Shown here piece by piece: positions 18,895 to 26,230 of a DNA stretch of 35,415 bases. Numbering within the stretch: position 1 is the first letter of the stretch; the number at the start of each line of letters is the position of its first letter. The DNA lies in the NCBI RefSeq assembly GCF_030065885.1, contig NZ_JASJCS010000065.1:1-35415 (forward strand). Direction: 5' to 3'. The notes under the pieces were generated by a model. It saw only the letters and a list, made by a program, of their open reading frames with translations. It had not been told where the DNA came from and ran no database searches. Origin of the DNA: Ilumatobacter sp. Lineage in GTDB: Bacteria; Actinomycetota; Acidimicrobiia; Acidimicrobiales; Ilumatobacteraceae. Both the position numbers and the translations under genes were made by a program.

Positions 18895-18914
18895 GCCGGG
18901 ACTTGTGGCCCTAT
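18895..18914 (+). promoter_or_regulatory. DosR/DevR-like box 2
   Basis: Contains GGGACTTGTGGCCC, matching 13 of 20 positions of the DosR consensus by hand count, including the GGGACT half. It ends 61 bp upstream of the regulator's ATG, a suitable place for an activator of the sulfur operon. Function is inferred. Confidence 0.4.
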
Positions 18915-18975
18915 TCGGGGTGCGTGGAAAGGCGCACGATGCAGGAGTAGGCAACAAGCGGCATTCGAGACGACG

Positions 18976-19749
18976 ATGACCAACTTCCTCACCACCAGGG
19001 ACGTGCAGGAGCTGATCCACGTCGACAAGTCGACCGTGTATCGGATGGCCGAGGACGGCCGCCTGCCCGGCATCAAGGTCGGGCGCCAGTGGCGGTTCGC
19101 CGCCGATCGCATCGCCGAGCAGTTCGGGCTGACCACGCCCGGCCCGGCTCCGAGTGGCGCCGATGCGCCGCCGCCATCGCTCGAACATCTGGTCGCACCC
19201 GACGCCGCGCAGTCCATCGCCGACCTGCTCGGCGACCTCTTCGGCCTGATGGCCGTGGTCACGGACATGCAGGGCCGCGCCATCACGACGGTGGCGAACA
19301 AGTGCGGGTTCTACTCGGCGTTCGCCGAGCAGCCCGGCGCGGCGGAGGTGTGCCTGACCGGATGGCGCCAGTTCGCCGAGGATCCGAACGTCGCCCCCCG
19401 GTTCGTGCCGTCGCACCTCGGGTTCCTCTGCGCCCGCGTCTTCGTCTGGGTCGACCTGAAGCCCGTCGGCATGCTCGTCGTCGGCGGCGTGACGCCCCCG
19501 GGCTGGCCGCCCTCGGACCGGTTCATCGACGACGTGGCCGACGAGATCGGTGTCGATCCGAACCTGCTGCTCGATCACCTCGACGAGACCTACGACCTCA
19601 CGGCCGAGCAACGGCGGTGGACGCTCCGGCTCCTGCCGCAGTTCGGCGACCTGATCTCCCAGCTGGCATCCGCACGGTGCCAGCACCCTCCGACGTCCGA
19701 TGCGATCTCGGCGCTGCCGAGCATCGCCCCAGAAGGGAATCCATCATGA
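18976..19749 (+). CDS. HTH (excisionase/MerR-type) regulator with PocR-like sensor
   Basis: A 257-residue transcription factor. Residues 3 to about 50 form an excisionase-type winged HTH (FLTTRDVQELIHVDKSTVYR, then GRLPGIKVGRQWRF). After a Pro-rich linker, residues 80-200 resemble a PocR ligand-binding domain (LFGLMAVVTDMQGRAIT; LGFLCARVFVW; KPVGMLVVGGVTPPG). Three cysteines at 110, 126 and 152 occupy positions where PocR-like domains often have conserved cysteines, so a metal, Fe-S or thiol-based sensor is possible. ATG 18976 is used because the HTH starts there; an in-frame GTG at 18883 lies within the repeats. The stop overlaps the flavoprotein start (ATGA), making it the first gene of the sulfur operon and the likely regulator of both divergent operons. 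Confidence 0.85.
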   Translation: MTNFLTTRDVQELIHVDKSTVYRMAEDGRLPGIKVGRQWRFAADRIAEQFGLTTPGPAPSGADAPPPSLEHLVAPDAAQSIADLLGDLFGLMAVVTDMQGRAITTVANKCGFYSAFAEQPGAAEVCLTGWRQFAEDPNVAPRFVPSHLGFLCARVFVWVDLKPVGMLVVGGVTPPGWPPSDRFIDDVADEIGVDPNLLLDHLDETYDLTAEQRRWTLRLLPQFGDLISQLASARCQHPPTSDAISALPSIAPEGNPS

Positions 19750-20990
19750 AGCGACTGCTCGTCCTCGGCGCCGGCACGGCCGGCACGATGGTCGTCAACA
19801 AGCTGCGCGAGCGGCTCGACGACGACTGGGCGATCACGATCGTCGACGCCAAGCCCGAACACCACTACCAGCCCGGGTACCTCTTCATCCCGTTCGGCAT
19901 CTACGAGCCGGGCGAGGTCGTCAAGCCGACCGCACCGCTCATCACCGACGGCGTCGACGTCGTGTTCGGCGAGGTCGACCTCGTCGAGCCGGACGCGAAC
20001 GTCGTCGTGCTCGGCGACGGCACCCGGCTGTCGTACGACCAGCTCGTCATCGCGACCGGCACGCACCCGCGCCGCGGCGAGACCGACGGGTTCGACAGCG
20101 ACGAGTACGGCACGACGATCCACGACTTCTACACGCTCGAGGGCGCACGGCAGCTCGGCGACACGCTCGCCGACTGGGAAGGCGGCCGTCTCGTCGTCAA
20201 CGTCGTCGAGATGCCGATCAAGTGCCCGGTCGCCCCGCTCGAGTTCCTCTTCCTCGCCGACGCGTTCTTCACCGACCGCGGCATGCGCGACCAGGTCGAG
20301 CTGGTGTACGCGACGCCGCTCGACGGGGCGTTCACGAAGCCGGTGGCGGCGAAGCACCTCGGCACGTTGCTCGACGACCGCAACATCGTGCTCGAGACCG
20401 ACTTCATGACGATGGAGGCCGACACCGAGCGAAACGTGCTCGTCAGCTACGACGAGCGCGAAGTGCCGTACGACCTGCTCGTCGCGGTGCCCGTCAACAT
20501 GGGTGCCGACTTCGTCGAACGCTCGGGCCTCGGCGACGAGCTCAACCACGTCGAGGTCGACAAGCACACGTTCCTGTCCGTCGACCACGACAACATCTTC
20601 GCCCTCGGCGATGCCTCGAACATCCCGACCTCGAAGGCCGGCTCCGTCGCCCACTTCGCCGTCGAGGTCTTCGTCGACAACTTCCTCCAACACATCAAGG
20701 GCCGCCCGATGACGGGCGAGTTCGACGGCCATGCCAACTGCTTCATCGAGACCGGGCACGGCAAGGGTCTGCTGATCGACTTCAACTACGACGTCGAGCC
20801 GCTGCCCGGCAAGTACCCGCTGCCCGGCATCGGCCCGTTCTCGCTGCTCAAGGAGACCGAGGCCAACCACTGGGGCAAGTTGATGTTCAAGTGGACCTAC
20901 TGGAACATGCTGCTGCCTGGGCGTGACCTGCCCCTCGAGTCGCAGATGACCATGGCGGGCAAGCGGATGCCGGTGGAGGTGTCGTCGTGA
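19746..20990 (+). CDS. Sulfide:quinone oxidoreductase-like flavoprotein
   Basis: A 414-residue FAD enzyme of the SQR/FCSD family. The FAD motif is GAGTAGTMV (residues 8-16), with YQPGYLFIPFG as the family-specific quinone/FAD region, ATGTHPR closing the first Rossmann fold, and FALGDASNIPTSKAGSVAHF as the second FAD site. Cys160 in IKCPVAPLEF and Cys332 in HANCFIETG correspond to the two redox-active cysteines of bacterial SQR; a third cysteine near residue 128, present in some SQRs, is absent. The C-terminus (WTYWNMLLPG) contains the amphipathic helix that docks SQR on the membrane. It oxidises sulfide to sulfane sulfur and passes electrons to quinone. ATG 19746 follows gaaggga and overlaps the regulator; the longer upstream frame is a shadow. 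Confidence 0.88.
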   Translation: MKRLLVLGAGTAGTMVVNKLRERLDDDWAITIVDAKPEHHYQPGYLFIPFGIYEPGEVVKPTAPLITDGVDVVFGEVDLVEPDANVVVLGDGTRLSYDQLVIATGTHPRRGETDGFDSDEYGTTIHDFYTLEGARQLGDTLADWEGGRLVVNVVEMPIKCPVAPLEFLFLADAFFTDRGMRDQVELVYATPLDGAFTKPVAAKHLGTLLDDRNIVLETDFMTMEADTERNVLVSYDEREVPYDLLVAVPVNMGADFVERSGLGDELNHVEVDKHTFLSVDHDNIFALGDASNIPTSKAGSVAHFAVEVFVDNFLQHIKGRPMTGEFDGHANCFIETGHGKGLLIDFNYDVEPLPGKYPLPGIGPFSLLKETEANHWGKLMFKWTYWNMLLPGRDLPLESQMTMAGKRMPVEVSS

Positions 20991-21736
20991 GCGTCACCGA
21001 CATGCCGGTCGATCGGGTCGCGACGCTCGAGCAGAAGCTCGACGTCCTAACCGAACAGATCGCCGTCCTCACCGCCGATGCCGAGCACCGTCGCCGCCAG
21101 CGCGAGGCGATCGACGACTTCACGGCCGACTTCGCCCGGGTCTCGGAGGACGCGCTGGCGGTGGCCACCCGAGAGCTCGAGTCGCTGTCACAGATCGCCG
21201 ACCTCGCCGACACGGTGCGACTGCTCCGCCGGTTCGTCGAGGTCGCGCCGACGCTCGAACGTGCGCTGGTCGCCATCAGCCAGATCGCCGAGTTCGTCGA
21301 CGATGCTGCGCCGCTCGGCACCGACGCGATGGCGCTGGTGACCGAACGGCTGGCCGAGGCCGAACGCAAGGGCTACTTCGCGTTCGCCGGTGCCGCCGCC
21401 GGCATCGCCGACCGTGTCGTGGCCAACTTCGACGAGGACGACCTCGAGCAGCTCGGCGACAACATCGTGACGATCCTCGAGACCGTCCGCGAGATCACGC
21501 AGCCCGAGATGCTCGCCCTGCTCGGCCGCATGGTCGAGGCCGTCAAGGCCGAGCAACGCGCCGTCGAGCTCGAGCCGGCCGAGCCGCCGAGCTTCTGGCA
21601 GCTCGCCAAGCAGACCCGCGACCCCGACGTCCGACGCGGGATGGCCCGGGCGCTCCACACGCTCAAGGCCGTCTCGATCGACACGTCCACCGAATCCGCC
21701 CCCGCCCCCGCACTTCACGAAGGAGACCAACCGTGA
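20987..21736 (+). CDS. DUF1641 protein
   Basis: A 249-residue, largely helical acidic protein. Its N-terminal 50 residues (ATLEQKLDVLTEQIAVLTAD) look like a coiled coil. The conserved core REITQPEMLALLGRMVEAV is the DUF1641 signature, followed by FWQLAKQTRDPDVRRGMARAL. No catalytic residues or cysteines are visible. DUF1641 proteins recur beside SQR-like flavoproteins and formate dehydrogenases in bacteria and archaea, but their function is unknown; a membrane-docking or assembly partner of the flavoprotein is a guess. Its GTG start overlaps the flavoprotein stop (GTGA), and its stop overlaps the next gene the same way, so the three should be made in linked amounts. Confidence 0.85.
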   Translation: MSVTDMPVDRVATLEQKLDVLTEQIAVLTADAEHRRRQREAIDDFTADFARVSEDALAVATRELESLSQIADLADTVRLLRRFVEVAPTLERALVAISQIAEFVDDAAPLGTDAMALVTERLAEAERKGYFAFAGAAAGIADRVVANFDEDDLEQLGDNIVTILETVREITQPEMLALLGRMVEAVKAEQRAVELEPAEPPSFWQLAKQTRDPDVRRGMARALHTLKAVSIDTSTESAPAPALHEGDQP

Positions 21737-22050
21737 GTACCACCACCATCGCCGGCCACGACGTCCACGTCGACGACGAGGGCTTCATGACCGAGTACGA
21801 CGAATGGAACGAGGAGCTCGGCAGCAGCCTGGCCGCCGCGATCGGCATCGACGACATGACCGACGACCACTGGGCCGCGATCCGGTTCCTGCGCGACGAC
21901 TACGCCGAGCAGGGCGAGACGGCGACGTTGCGCCGTGTCACCAAGGTCGGCGGCATCCCGACCAAGCAGCTGTTCGCGCTGTTCCCCAAGAAGCCCGCCA
22001 AGAAGATGGCGTACATCGCCGGGCTGCCCAAGCCCAAGGGCTGCGTCTGA
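21733..22050 (+). CDS. TusE/DsrC-family sulfur carrier
   Basis: A 105-residue protein of the DsrC/TusE/DsvC family, carriers that hold sulfur as a persulfide on a C-terminal swinging arm. The core DDHWAAIRFLRDDYAEQG, the Arg pair in TLRRVTKVGG and the arm GLPKPKGCV with the penultimate Cys104 are all present. The second cysteine of true DsrC (about 11 residues earlier) is replaced by alanine in the segment KKMAYIAG, so this is a single-cysteine, TusE-like form that cannot make the DsrC trisulfide bridge. It sits between DUF1641 and the DsrE2-type gene, and should carry sulfane sulfur produced by the SQR. Confidence 0.92.
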   Translation: MSTTTIAGHDVHVDDEGFMTEYDEWNEELGSSLAAAIGIDDMTDDHWAAIRFLRDDYAEQGETATLRRVTKVGGIPTKQLFALFPKKPAKKMAYIAGLPKPKGCV

Positions 22051-22075
22051 CCGGAACGATCGAGAAGGAGTGACC

Positions 22076-22636
22076 ATGACCGCAACCGACACCACGCCCA
22101 CCACCGACACCCCGTTGGTGCCCGACTTCGACGACGGGGACAGCGATCGCAAGATCTGCTTCATCTGCTCGAAGGGCAGCCTCGACATGGCCTACCCCGC
22201 GCTGATCATGGCGAACGGCGCACTCGGTGAGGGGATCGAGACCCACATCTTCTTCACCTTCTGGGGCATGGACATGATCAACAAGAAGACGATGGACGAC
22301 CTGCACTTCACGCCCCTCGGCAACCCGGCGATGCACATGCCACCGGGTCTCGGCAAGCTGTCCGAGAAGCACATGCCACAGGGCCTCGGTGGCCTGCCGG
22401 GCATGACCGGCATGGCGACCAAGATGATGAAGAAGCAGATCGCCGATCTCGACGTCCCCGAGATCCCCGAGTTCCTCGAGATGCTCACCGACATGGGCGC
22501 CAACCTCTGGGCCTGCCAGATGTCGGTCGACATGATGGACCTCGACGAGGACGACCTCTTCGACGGCGTGACCGACATCATCAACGTCACCCAGTTCATC
22601 GAGCTGTCCGAGGGCGCACAGGTGATCTTCGTCTAG
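22076..22636 (+). CDS. DsrE2-type (DsrE/F-like) sulfurtransferase
   Basis: A 186-residue protein of the DrsE_2 family. After a Thr/Asp-rich lead (about 22 residues), the core begins KICFICSKGSLDMAYPAL, with Cys28 and Cys31, and continues FFTFWGMDMINKKTMDDLHF. The active-site region is LWACQMSVDMM with Cys147, the residue expected to carry the persulfide. A Met/Gly-rich middle segment (GLGGLPGMTGM) is typical. ATG 22076 has a good ribosome site (aaggag) 25 bp after the TusE-like stop; the longer upstream frame is a shadow. DsrE2 proteins transfer sulfur to TusA- or DsrC-type partners, so this gene probably hands on the sulfur carried by its neighbour. It is the last gene of the operon. Confidence 0.9.
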   Translation: MTATDTTPTTDTPLVPDFDDGDSDRKICFICSKGSLDMAYPALIMANGALGEGIETHIFFTFWGMDMINKKTMDDLHFTPLGNPAMHMPPGLGKLSEKHMPQGLGGLPGMTGMATKMMKKQIADLDVPEIPEFLEMLTDMGANLWACQMSVDMMDLDEDDLFDGVTDIINVTQFIELSEGAQVIFV

Positions 22637-22793
22637 ATCGGGCTTCGGGTCGCGGCCAAGCCGCTCGCCTCGCCTGACCGAGCTCGCCGCCGCCGCGGGA
22701 GCGCGTTCCCGGGCCGGCATGCTGGGCGGTCGCGTGGTCGATGACGGTGAGGCGCTCGCCAACGGGAGTGCGCCTGCACGTGTTCGGAGTAGA

Positions 22794-22812
22794 CACTTGT
22801 AGAGTGCAAATG
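22794..22812. promoter_or_regulatory. Candidate MarR operator
   Basis: An imperfect inverted repeat, CACTTG (22794-22799) and CAAATG (22807-22812), with a 7-bp spacer. It overlaps the GTG start of the MarR gene, an ideal place for autorepression. One mismatch between the arms; function is inferred from position and the TTG..CAA form common to MarR sites. Confidence 0.4.
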
Positions 22813-23291
22813 TGCAGCTCGACGACGCAGCCAGGGCCGAGGCGGTGGCGTTCGGGCTCGCCTGGCGGGATCTGCGCCGGGCGCGCTGGTTGACGGCCTT
22901 CGCGTCGCTCGACGCCGGCCGGCCGCTCGAGGCCAGCGAGATCGACACGCTCGACCAGATCGCCTGGTCCGAGCACGGGCGGATGCACGAGATCGCGGAC
23001 GGGTTGCAGGTCGAAGCCTCCACCGCGACCCGCGCCGTCGATCGCCTGATCCGCAAGGGTCTCGCCGAGCGCGGGCGCGACCCGGTCAACGGGCGCTACA
23101 TGAGGGTGTGGCTCACCGATGAGGGCGACCGAGTTCGGGCGGCGCTGATCGAGCGTCGGTTGACGTTCGTCTCCGAGGTGCTCGACCGGTTCGAGCCCGG
23201 CGACCGCGCCGACCTGGTGCGGCTGCTTCCCGAGCTGGCGGCGGCCATCGGCGACGTGTTGCGGGTCGACCGTGAGGAGCTCTCGGCGTGA
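22812..23291 (+). CDS. MarR-family transcriptional regulator
   Basis: A 159-residue winged-helix regulator. The recognition region is [26 protein letters not shown], followed by the wing [19 protein letters not shown] with the conserved Asp-x-Arg-type beta hairpin. N- and C-terminal helices supply the dimer interface. GTG 22812 is used; an overlapping ATG two bases upstream is out of frame. The gene overlaps the MFS gene by 4 bp (GTGA), and that in turn overlaps a dioxygenase gene, so MarR probably controls this three-gene operon in response to the transported compound. Confidence 0.9.
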   Translation: MQLDDAARAEAVAFGLAWRDLRRARWLTAFASLDAGRPLEASEIDTLDQIAWSEHGRMHEIADGLQVEASTATRAVDRLIRKGLAERGRDPVNGRYMRVWLTDEGDRVRAALIERRLTFVSEVLDRFEPGDRADLVRLLPELAAAIGDVLRVDREELSA

Positions 23292-24550
23292 CCGACACGT
23301 TCGCCTCGTTGCGGGTGCCCGACTACCGGCGGCTGTGGATCGCCGGCCTCTGCTCGTTCGGCGCCGTACCCATGCAGGGGATCGCCCGCGGCTTCCTCGC
23401 GTTCGACCTGACCGGGAAGAACAGCGCCCTCGGCCTCACCCTGCTCGGCATGGGCGTGCCGATGCTGCTCCTCACGCCGGTCGGCGGCGTGGCGGCCGAC
23501 CGGTTCGGCAAGCGCAGCGTGATGATCTTCGCGACCGGGTTGCTGTGGCTGTCGGCGGTCTCGGTGCTCGCCATGCTGCTGACCGACCGGCTCGAGTTCT
23601 GGATGCTCGTCGTGTCGTCGGTGTTCCAGGGTGCGGCCTTCGCGCTGATCGCGCCGACCCGTATGGCGTTCTCGGCCGAGCTGGTCGGGCGCGACCGGCT
23701 CAGCAACGCGATCCTGCTCGCCCAGGTGTCGATGAACGGCACGCGCGTGCTCGGCCCGTCGATCGCCGGTGCATTGCTCGGCATCGCCACCCTGGGTGCC
23801 GACGCGGTGTACGTCGTCGTCGCCACGCTGCTGACGATCGGCATCTGGCTCACGTGGCGGCTGCCTCCCGGCCTGCCGGCCGCCGACCGTGCGCCCTCGT
23901 CGCCGTTCGGCGACATGACCGAGGGCCTGCGCTACGTCCGCGCGCATCCCAACGTGTTGTGGCCGGTGCTGATGGGCATCGTCGTGGTCGCCACCGCGTT
24001 CCCGTACGTCGCCTTCCTCCCGTCGCTCGTCGACGACGTGTTCTCGTCGGGCCCCGGATGGCTGGGCGCGCTGAGCGCGGCCGGTGCGGTGGGCGCCGTG
24101 GTCTCGTCGCTCCTGATCGCCCGGGCGGGCACCGAACACCTCGCCGACCACGCTGTGTTCGTGGTGGCGCTTCTGTTCGGCGGAACCGTCGTCGCCCTCG
24201 GGGTGGCGCCGGCCATCGGCTGGGCGCTCGTCGTGGTGTTCCTCGCCGGCGCTGCGAACGCTGCGTTCCAGGCGCTCAACAACTCGCTCGTGCTGCTGCG
24301 CGCCGAGGACGAGTACCACGGCCGCGTCCAATCGTTGCTCATGTTCGGCTTCTCGGCGTTCGGGATCTTCGCCGCGCCGCTCGGCGCGCTCGCCGATGCC
24401 ATCGGGCTCCGGCAGACTCTGGTGCTGATGGGTGCGACCTCGATCGTGATGGTGGGTGTGCTGCACGCCTTCGTCGTACGGTCCCGTCGCGCCGGTGCCG
24501 CACCGGTCGCTGCGCCGGCCGTGCCGGGTGCCGTCGGGGGCGGCTCGTGA
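23288..24550 (+). CDS. MFS transporter, EntS-like
   Basis: A 420-residue membrane protein of the MFS_3/EntS type. It starts with the typical [19 protein letters not shown], has the loop motif [14 protein letters not shown] after helix 2, and about twelve hydrophobic segments. RTRALGPSIAG-type sequence ([15 protein letters not shown]) in helix 5 and [19 protein letters not shown] after helix 9 are also family hallmarks. Members export siderophores and drugs; the substrate here is unknown. GTG 23288 overlaps the MarR stop, and its own stop overlaps the dioxygenase start. Confidence 0.92.
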   Translation: MTDTFASLRVPDYRRLWIAGLCSFGAVPMQGIARGFLAFDLTGKNSALGLTLLGMGVPMLLLTPVGGVAADRFGKRSVMIFATGLLWLSAVSVLAMLLTDRLEFWMLVVSSVFQGAAFALIAPTRMAFSAELVGRDRLSNAILLAQVSMNGTRVLGPSIAGALLGIATLGADAVYVVVATLLTIGIWLTWRLPPGLPAADRAPSSPFGDMTEGLRYVRAHPNVLWPVLMGIVVVATAFPYVAFLPSLVDDVFSSGPGWLGALSAAGAVGAVVSSLLIARAGTEHLADHAVFVVALLFGGTVVALGVAPAIGWALVVVFLAGAANAAFQALNNSLVLLRAEDEYHGRVQSLLMFGFSAFGIFAAPLGALADAIGLRQTLVLMGATSIVMVGVLHAFVVRSRRAGAAPVAAPAVPGAVGGGS

Positions 24551-25392
24551 GGCGACCACCGTCGCTCTCGGTCACGCCGGCATCGGGCGTGCTCGGCGCC
24601 CACGTCGCGGGCGTCGATCTCGCCGCCGACCTCCCGGACGGCACGATCGCATCGATCCGGCGAGCGTTCGTCGAGCACCACGTGCTGTTCTTCCGCGACC
24701 AGTCGCTCACCCCCGAGCAGCAGATGACGTTCGGCCGCCGCTTCGGCGAGCTCGACGAGCACCCGTTCGTCGATGGTCGCGACGACCATCCCGAGGTGCT
24801 CGAGATCGTCACCGAGCCCGACGACACCGTCAACTTCGGTGGCGGCTGGCACACCGACGTCACGTTCCTCGACGAGCCCGACCTCGGTTCGATCCTCTAC
24901 GCGGTCGAGGTGCCGCCGTCTGGCGGCGACACGCTGTTCGCCGACCAGCACGCCGCGTACGACTCGCTCTCGGACACGATGAAGGAGCTGCTCGACGGGC
25001 TCGCCGCCGTCCATTCCGCCGGCCCGCAGTACGGCGCCGGTGGCTACTCGACCAAGTCGAAGGCGATGGACACCAAGAACGAGGAACTCGCGGCGCGCAC
25101 CGTCGAGCACCCGGTCGTGCGCACCCACCCCGAGTCGGGCCGCAAGGGCCTCTACGTCAACCGAGCGTTCACGATCGGCATCACAGGGATGCACCCGTTC
25201 GAGTCGCGGGCGCTGCTCGACCTGCTCTTCCGCCACGCCACGCGCGAGGCGTTCACCTGTCGGTTCGCCTGGGAGCCCGGCTCGGTCGCGATGTGGGACA
25301 ACCGCAGCGTCCAGCACTACGCCCTCCACGACTACGCCGGCCATCGACGTCACATGCGGCGGATCACGATCAAGGGCGACCGCCCGGTCTGA
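24547..25392 (+). CDS. TauD/TfdA-family Fe(II)/2-oxoglutarate dioxygenase
   Basis: A 281-residue dioxygenase. The iron ligands are His102 and Asp104 in GGWHTDVTF and His257 in [20 protein letters not shown] near the end supplies the arginine that binds 2-oxoglutarate. [14 protein letters not shown] in the first quarter is the standard family segment. Enzymes of this family hydroxylate taurine, alkyl sulfates, phenoxyacetates and others, releasing the oxidised fragment. GTG 24547 is the only start in register with the MFS stop overlap (GTGA); the much longer open frame upstream is a shadow. Given the sulfur genes nearby, a sulfonate or sulfate ester substrate is possible but not shown. Confidence 0.92.
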   Translation: MRRPPSLSVTPASGVLGAHVAGVDLAADLPDGTIASIRRAFVEHHVLFFRDQSLTPEQQMTFGRRFGELDEHPFVDGRDDHPEVLEIVTEPDDTVNFGGGWHTDVTFLDEPDLGSILYAVEVPPSGGDTLFADQHAAYDSLSDTMKELLDGLAAVHSAGPQYGAGGYSTKSKAMDTKNEELAARTVEHPVVRTHPESGRKGLYVNRAFTIGITGMHPFESRALLDLLFRHATREAFTCRFAWEPGSVAMWDNRSVQHYALHDYAGHRRHMRRITIKGDRPV

Positions 25393-25447
25393 ACCGCCTG
25401 ACGGGGCCTGCAGCCATCGTGCGGTCGCGATGGCGGACGCTCGACTC

Positions 25448-25582
25448 ATGAGGAGCTCGGGGCCGACCGGTCGACGTGAGCGGGCGCCAGGCCGCCGCGC
25501 CGGTTGGCTGAGCTGGAGCATGGCGGGGCTGGCCGTCGTCGCAGTCATCGCAGCGACGTTCTGGACGATCTGGGTGCTCTGA
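25448..25582 (+). CDS. Small single-pass membrane protein (possible)
   Basis: A 44-codon frame. It begins with a basic, flexible stretch (RRERAPGRRAGW) and ends with one strong hydrophobic helix (MAGLAVVAVIAATFWTIWVL), so the product would sit N-in in the membrane with almost no outside part. It lies 55 bp after the dioxygenase and 24 bp before a hairpin terminator, consistent with a last gene of that operon. No ribosome site is clear and no family is recognised, so it may be spurious. Confidence 0.4.
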   Translation: MRSSGPTGRRERAPGRRAGWLSWSMAGLAVVAVIAATFWTIWVL

Positions 25583-25606
25583 TGGCCGAATGCGACCGCT
25601 GGCGCG

Positions 25607-25637
25607 TCGAGGCCCCGGGATCGCCTCGGGGCCTCGA
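25607..25637. terminator. Bidirectional hairpin terminator candidate
   Basis: An 11-bp perfect inverted repeat (25607-25617 TCGAGGCCCCG and 25627-25637) with a 9-nt loop, followed by TGTTTC on the plus strand. It lies between the small membrane ORF and the convergent lipoprotein gene, so it could end both transcripts. Confidence 0.65.
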
Positions 25638-25656
25638 TGTTTCGGCCGGAGTGGAG

Positions 25657-26166
25657 TCAGGCTTCGATCTCACCGATCGTGTGGATCTGGCCTTCGTCGT
25701 AGTCGGTGAAGAGCTCGCCCGAGCCGGTCAAGTCTTCGTAGTCGCCCGTTCCTTCGAGCGTCCACGTCCCGTTCTCGACGCGGCCCGACCCCATCGTCTC
25801 GACGTCGAGCACGCCGAAGTCGAAGCGAACGTGTTCGGTGATCGTGAGTGATCCCGAGCCGTCGGCGCACTCGACGTTCAAGACGCTCGTCGCCTCGGCG
25901 ACCGAGCCGGTCTCCATCGCGGCGTCGAACATCTGCGCCCACGCCGCCAGGTCGATCAGGTTGCCGCTCATGTCCTCGAGGCCGGTGTCGTCGACGGTGC
26001 CGTTCGAGCAGACGACGCCCTCGTCGGCAGCCTCTCCCGAGATCGTGAACAGCACGGGCGGGGGTTGCATCGGGCGGGAGAGGTCGAACGCCAGTGGTTC
26101 GGCCCCCGATGAGCACGCCGCAAGCACGAGTGCGAGCGTGGCGGTGGGAACCGTGAGCTTCCGCAT
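25657..26166 (-). CDS. Secreted lipoprotein, unrecognised
   Basis: A 169-residue lipoprotein. The signal MRKLTVPTATLALVLAAC ends in the lipobox LAAC followed by SSG. The mature part has two cysteines (in VVCSNGT and NVECADG) and ends with alternating strands (GRVENGTWTLEGTGDYEDL, GELFTDYDEGQ) that recall small beta-barrels such as the allene-oxide-cyclase-like/DUF3224 type; I would not assign a family. The ATG at 26166 has a long ribosome site (gaaggaggagg). It is 64 bp downstream of the BTAD/WD40 gene, with its own promoter-like element shared with the gene at 30678. Probably a target of that regulator. Confidence 0.8.
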   Translation of the reverse strand: MRKLTVPTATLALVLAACSSGAEPLAFDLSRPMQPPPVLFTISGEAADEGVVCSNGTVDDTGLEDMSGNLIDLAAWAQMFDAAMETGSVAEATSVLNVECADGSGSLTITEHVRFDFGVLDVETMGSGRVENGTWTLEGTGDYEDLTGSGELFTDYDEGQIHTIGEIEA

Positions 26167-26185
26167 GCCTCCTCCTTCATCCGCT

Positions 26186-26228
26186 TCACCGTGAGCATCC
26201 GCCGCGTCGGTTGCAGGCCGGCTGCAGG
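26186..26228 (-). promoter_or_regulatory. Shared promoter element, copy at lipoprotein gene
   Basis: An imperfect palindrome (minus strand CCTGCAG-N5-CTGCAAC, 26210-26228) is followed by GGATGCTCACGGTGA. From CTGCAAC to GGTGA, 24 of 31 positions equal those at 30631-30661 with no gap. It sits 43 bp before the lipoprotein ATG (palindrome edge), just past the BTAD/WD40 stop codon. Probably a regulator or sigma-factor site. Confidence 0.6.
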
Positions 26229-26230
26229 CC

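Larger units (their letters stand above)
18552..18975. promoter_or_regulatory. Divergent control region, hydrogenase/sulfur operons
   Basis: A 424-bp gene-free interval between the start of hydB (minus) and the HTH/PocR-like regulator (plus). It holds two DosR/DevR-like palindromes (18761-18780 and 18895-18914) and a run of four 9-bp units (18849-18884). Open frames across it are Arg/Pro-rich and look non-coding. I could not assign -35/-10 hexamers with confidence. A long leader before hydB (about 200 bp from the first box) leaves room for further control. Confidence 0.75.

Noticed and set aside
22637..22811. Possible small gene or terminator after the DsrE2-type gene
   Set aside because: Only short imperfect GC-rich palindromes were found and no convincing coding frame.
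23272..24546. Upstream extension of the TauD-type dioxygenase (706-codon frame)
   Set aside because: The extra 425 residues are an out-of-frame reading of the MFS gene; the GTG overlapping the MFS stop is a proper start.
23096..24559. 487-codon minus-strand frame antisense to the MFS gene
   Set aside because: His/Arg/Glu-rich low-complexity product opposite a clear transporter gene.
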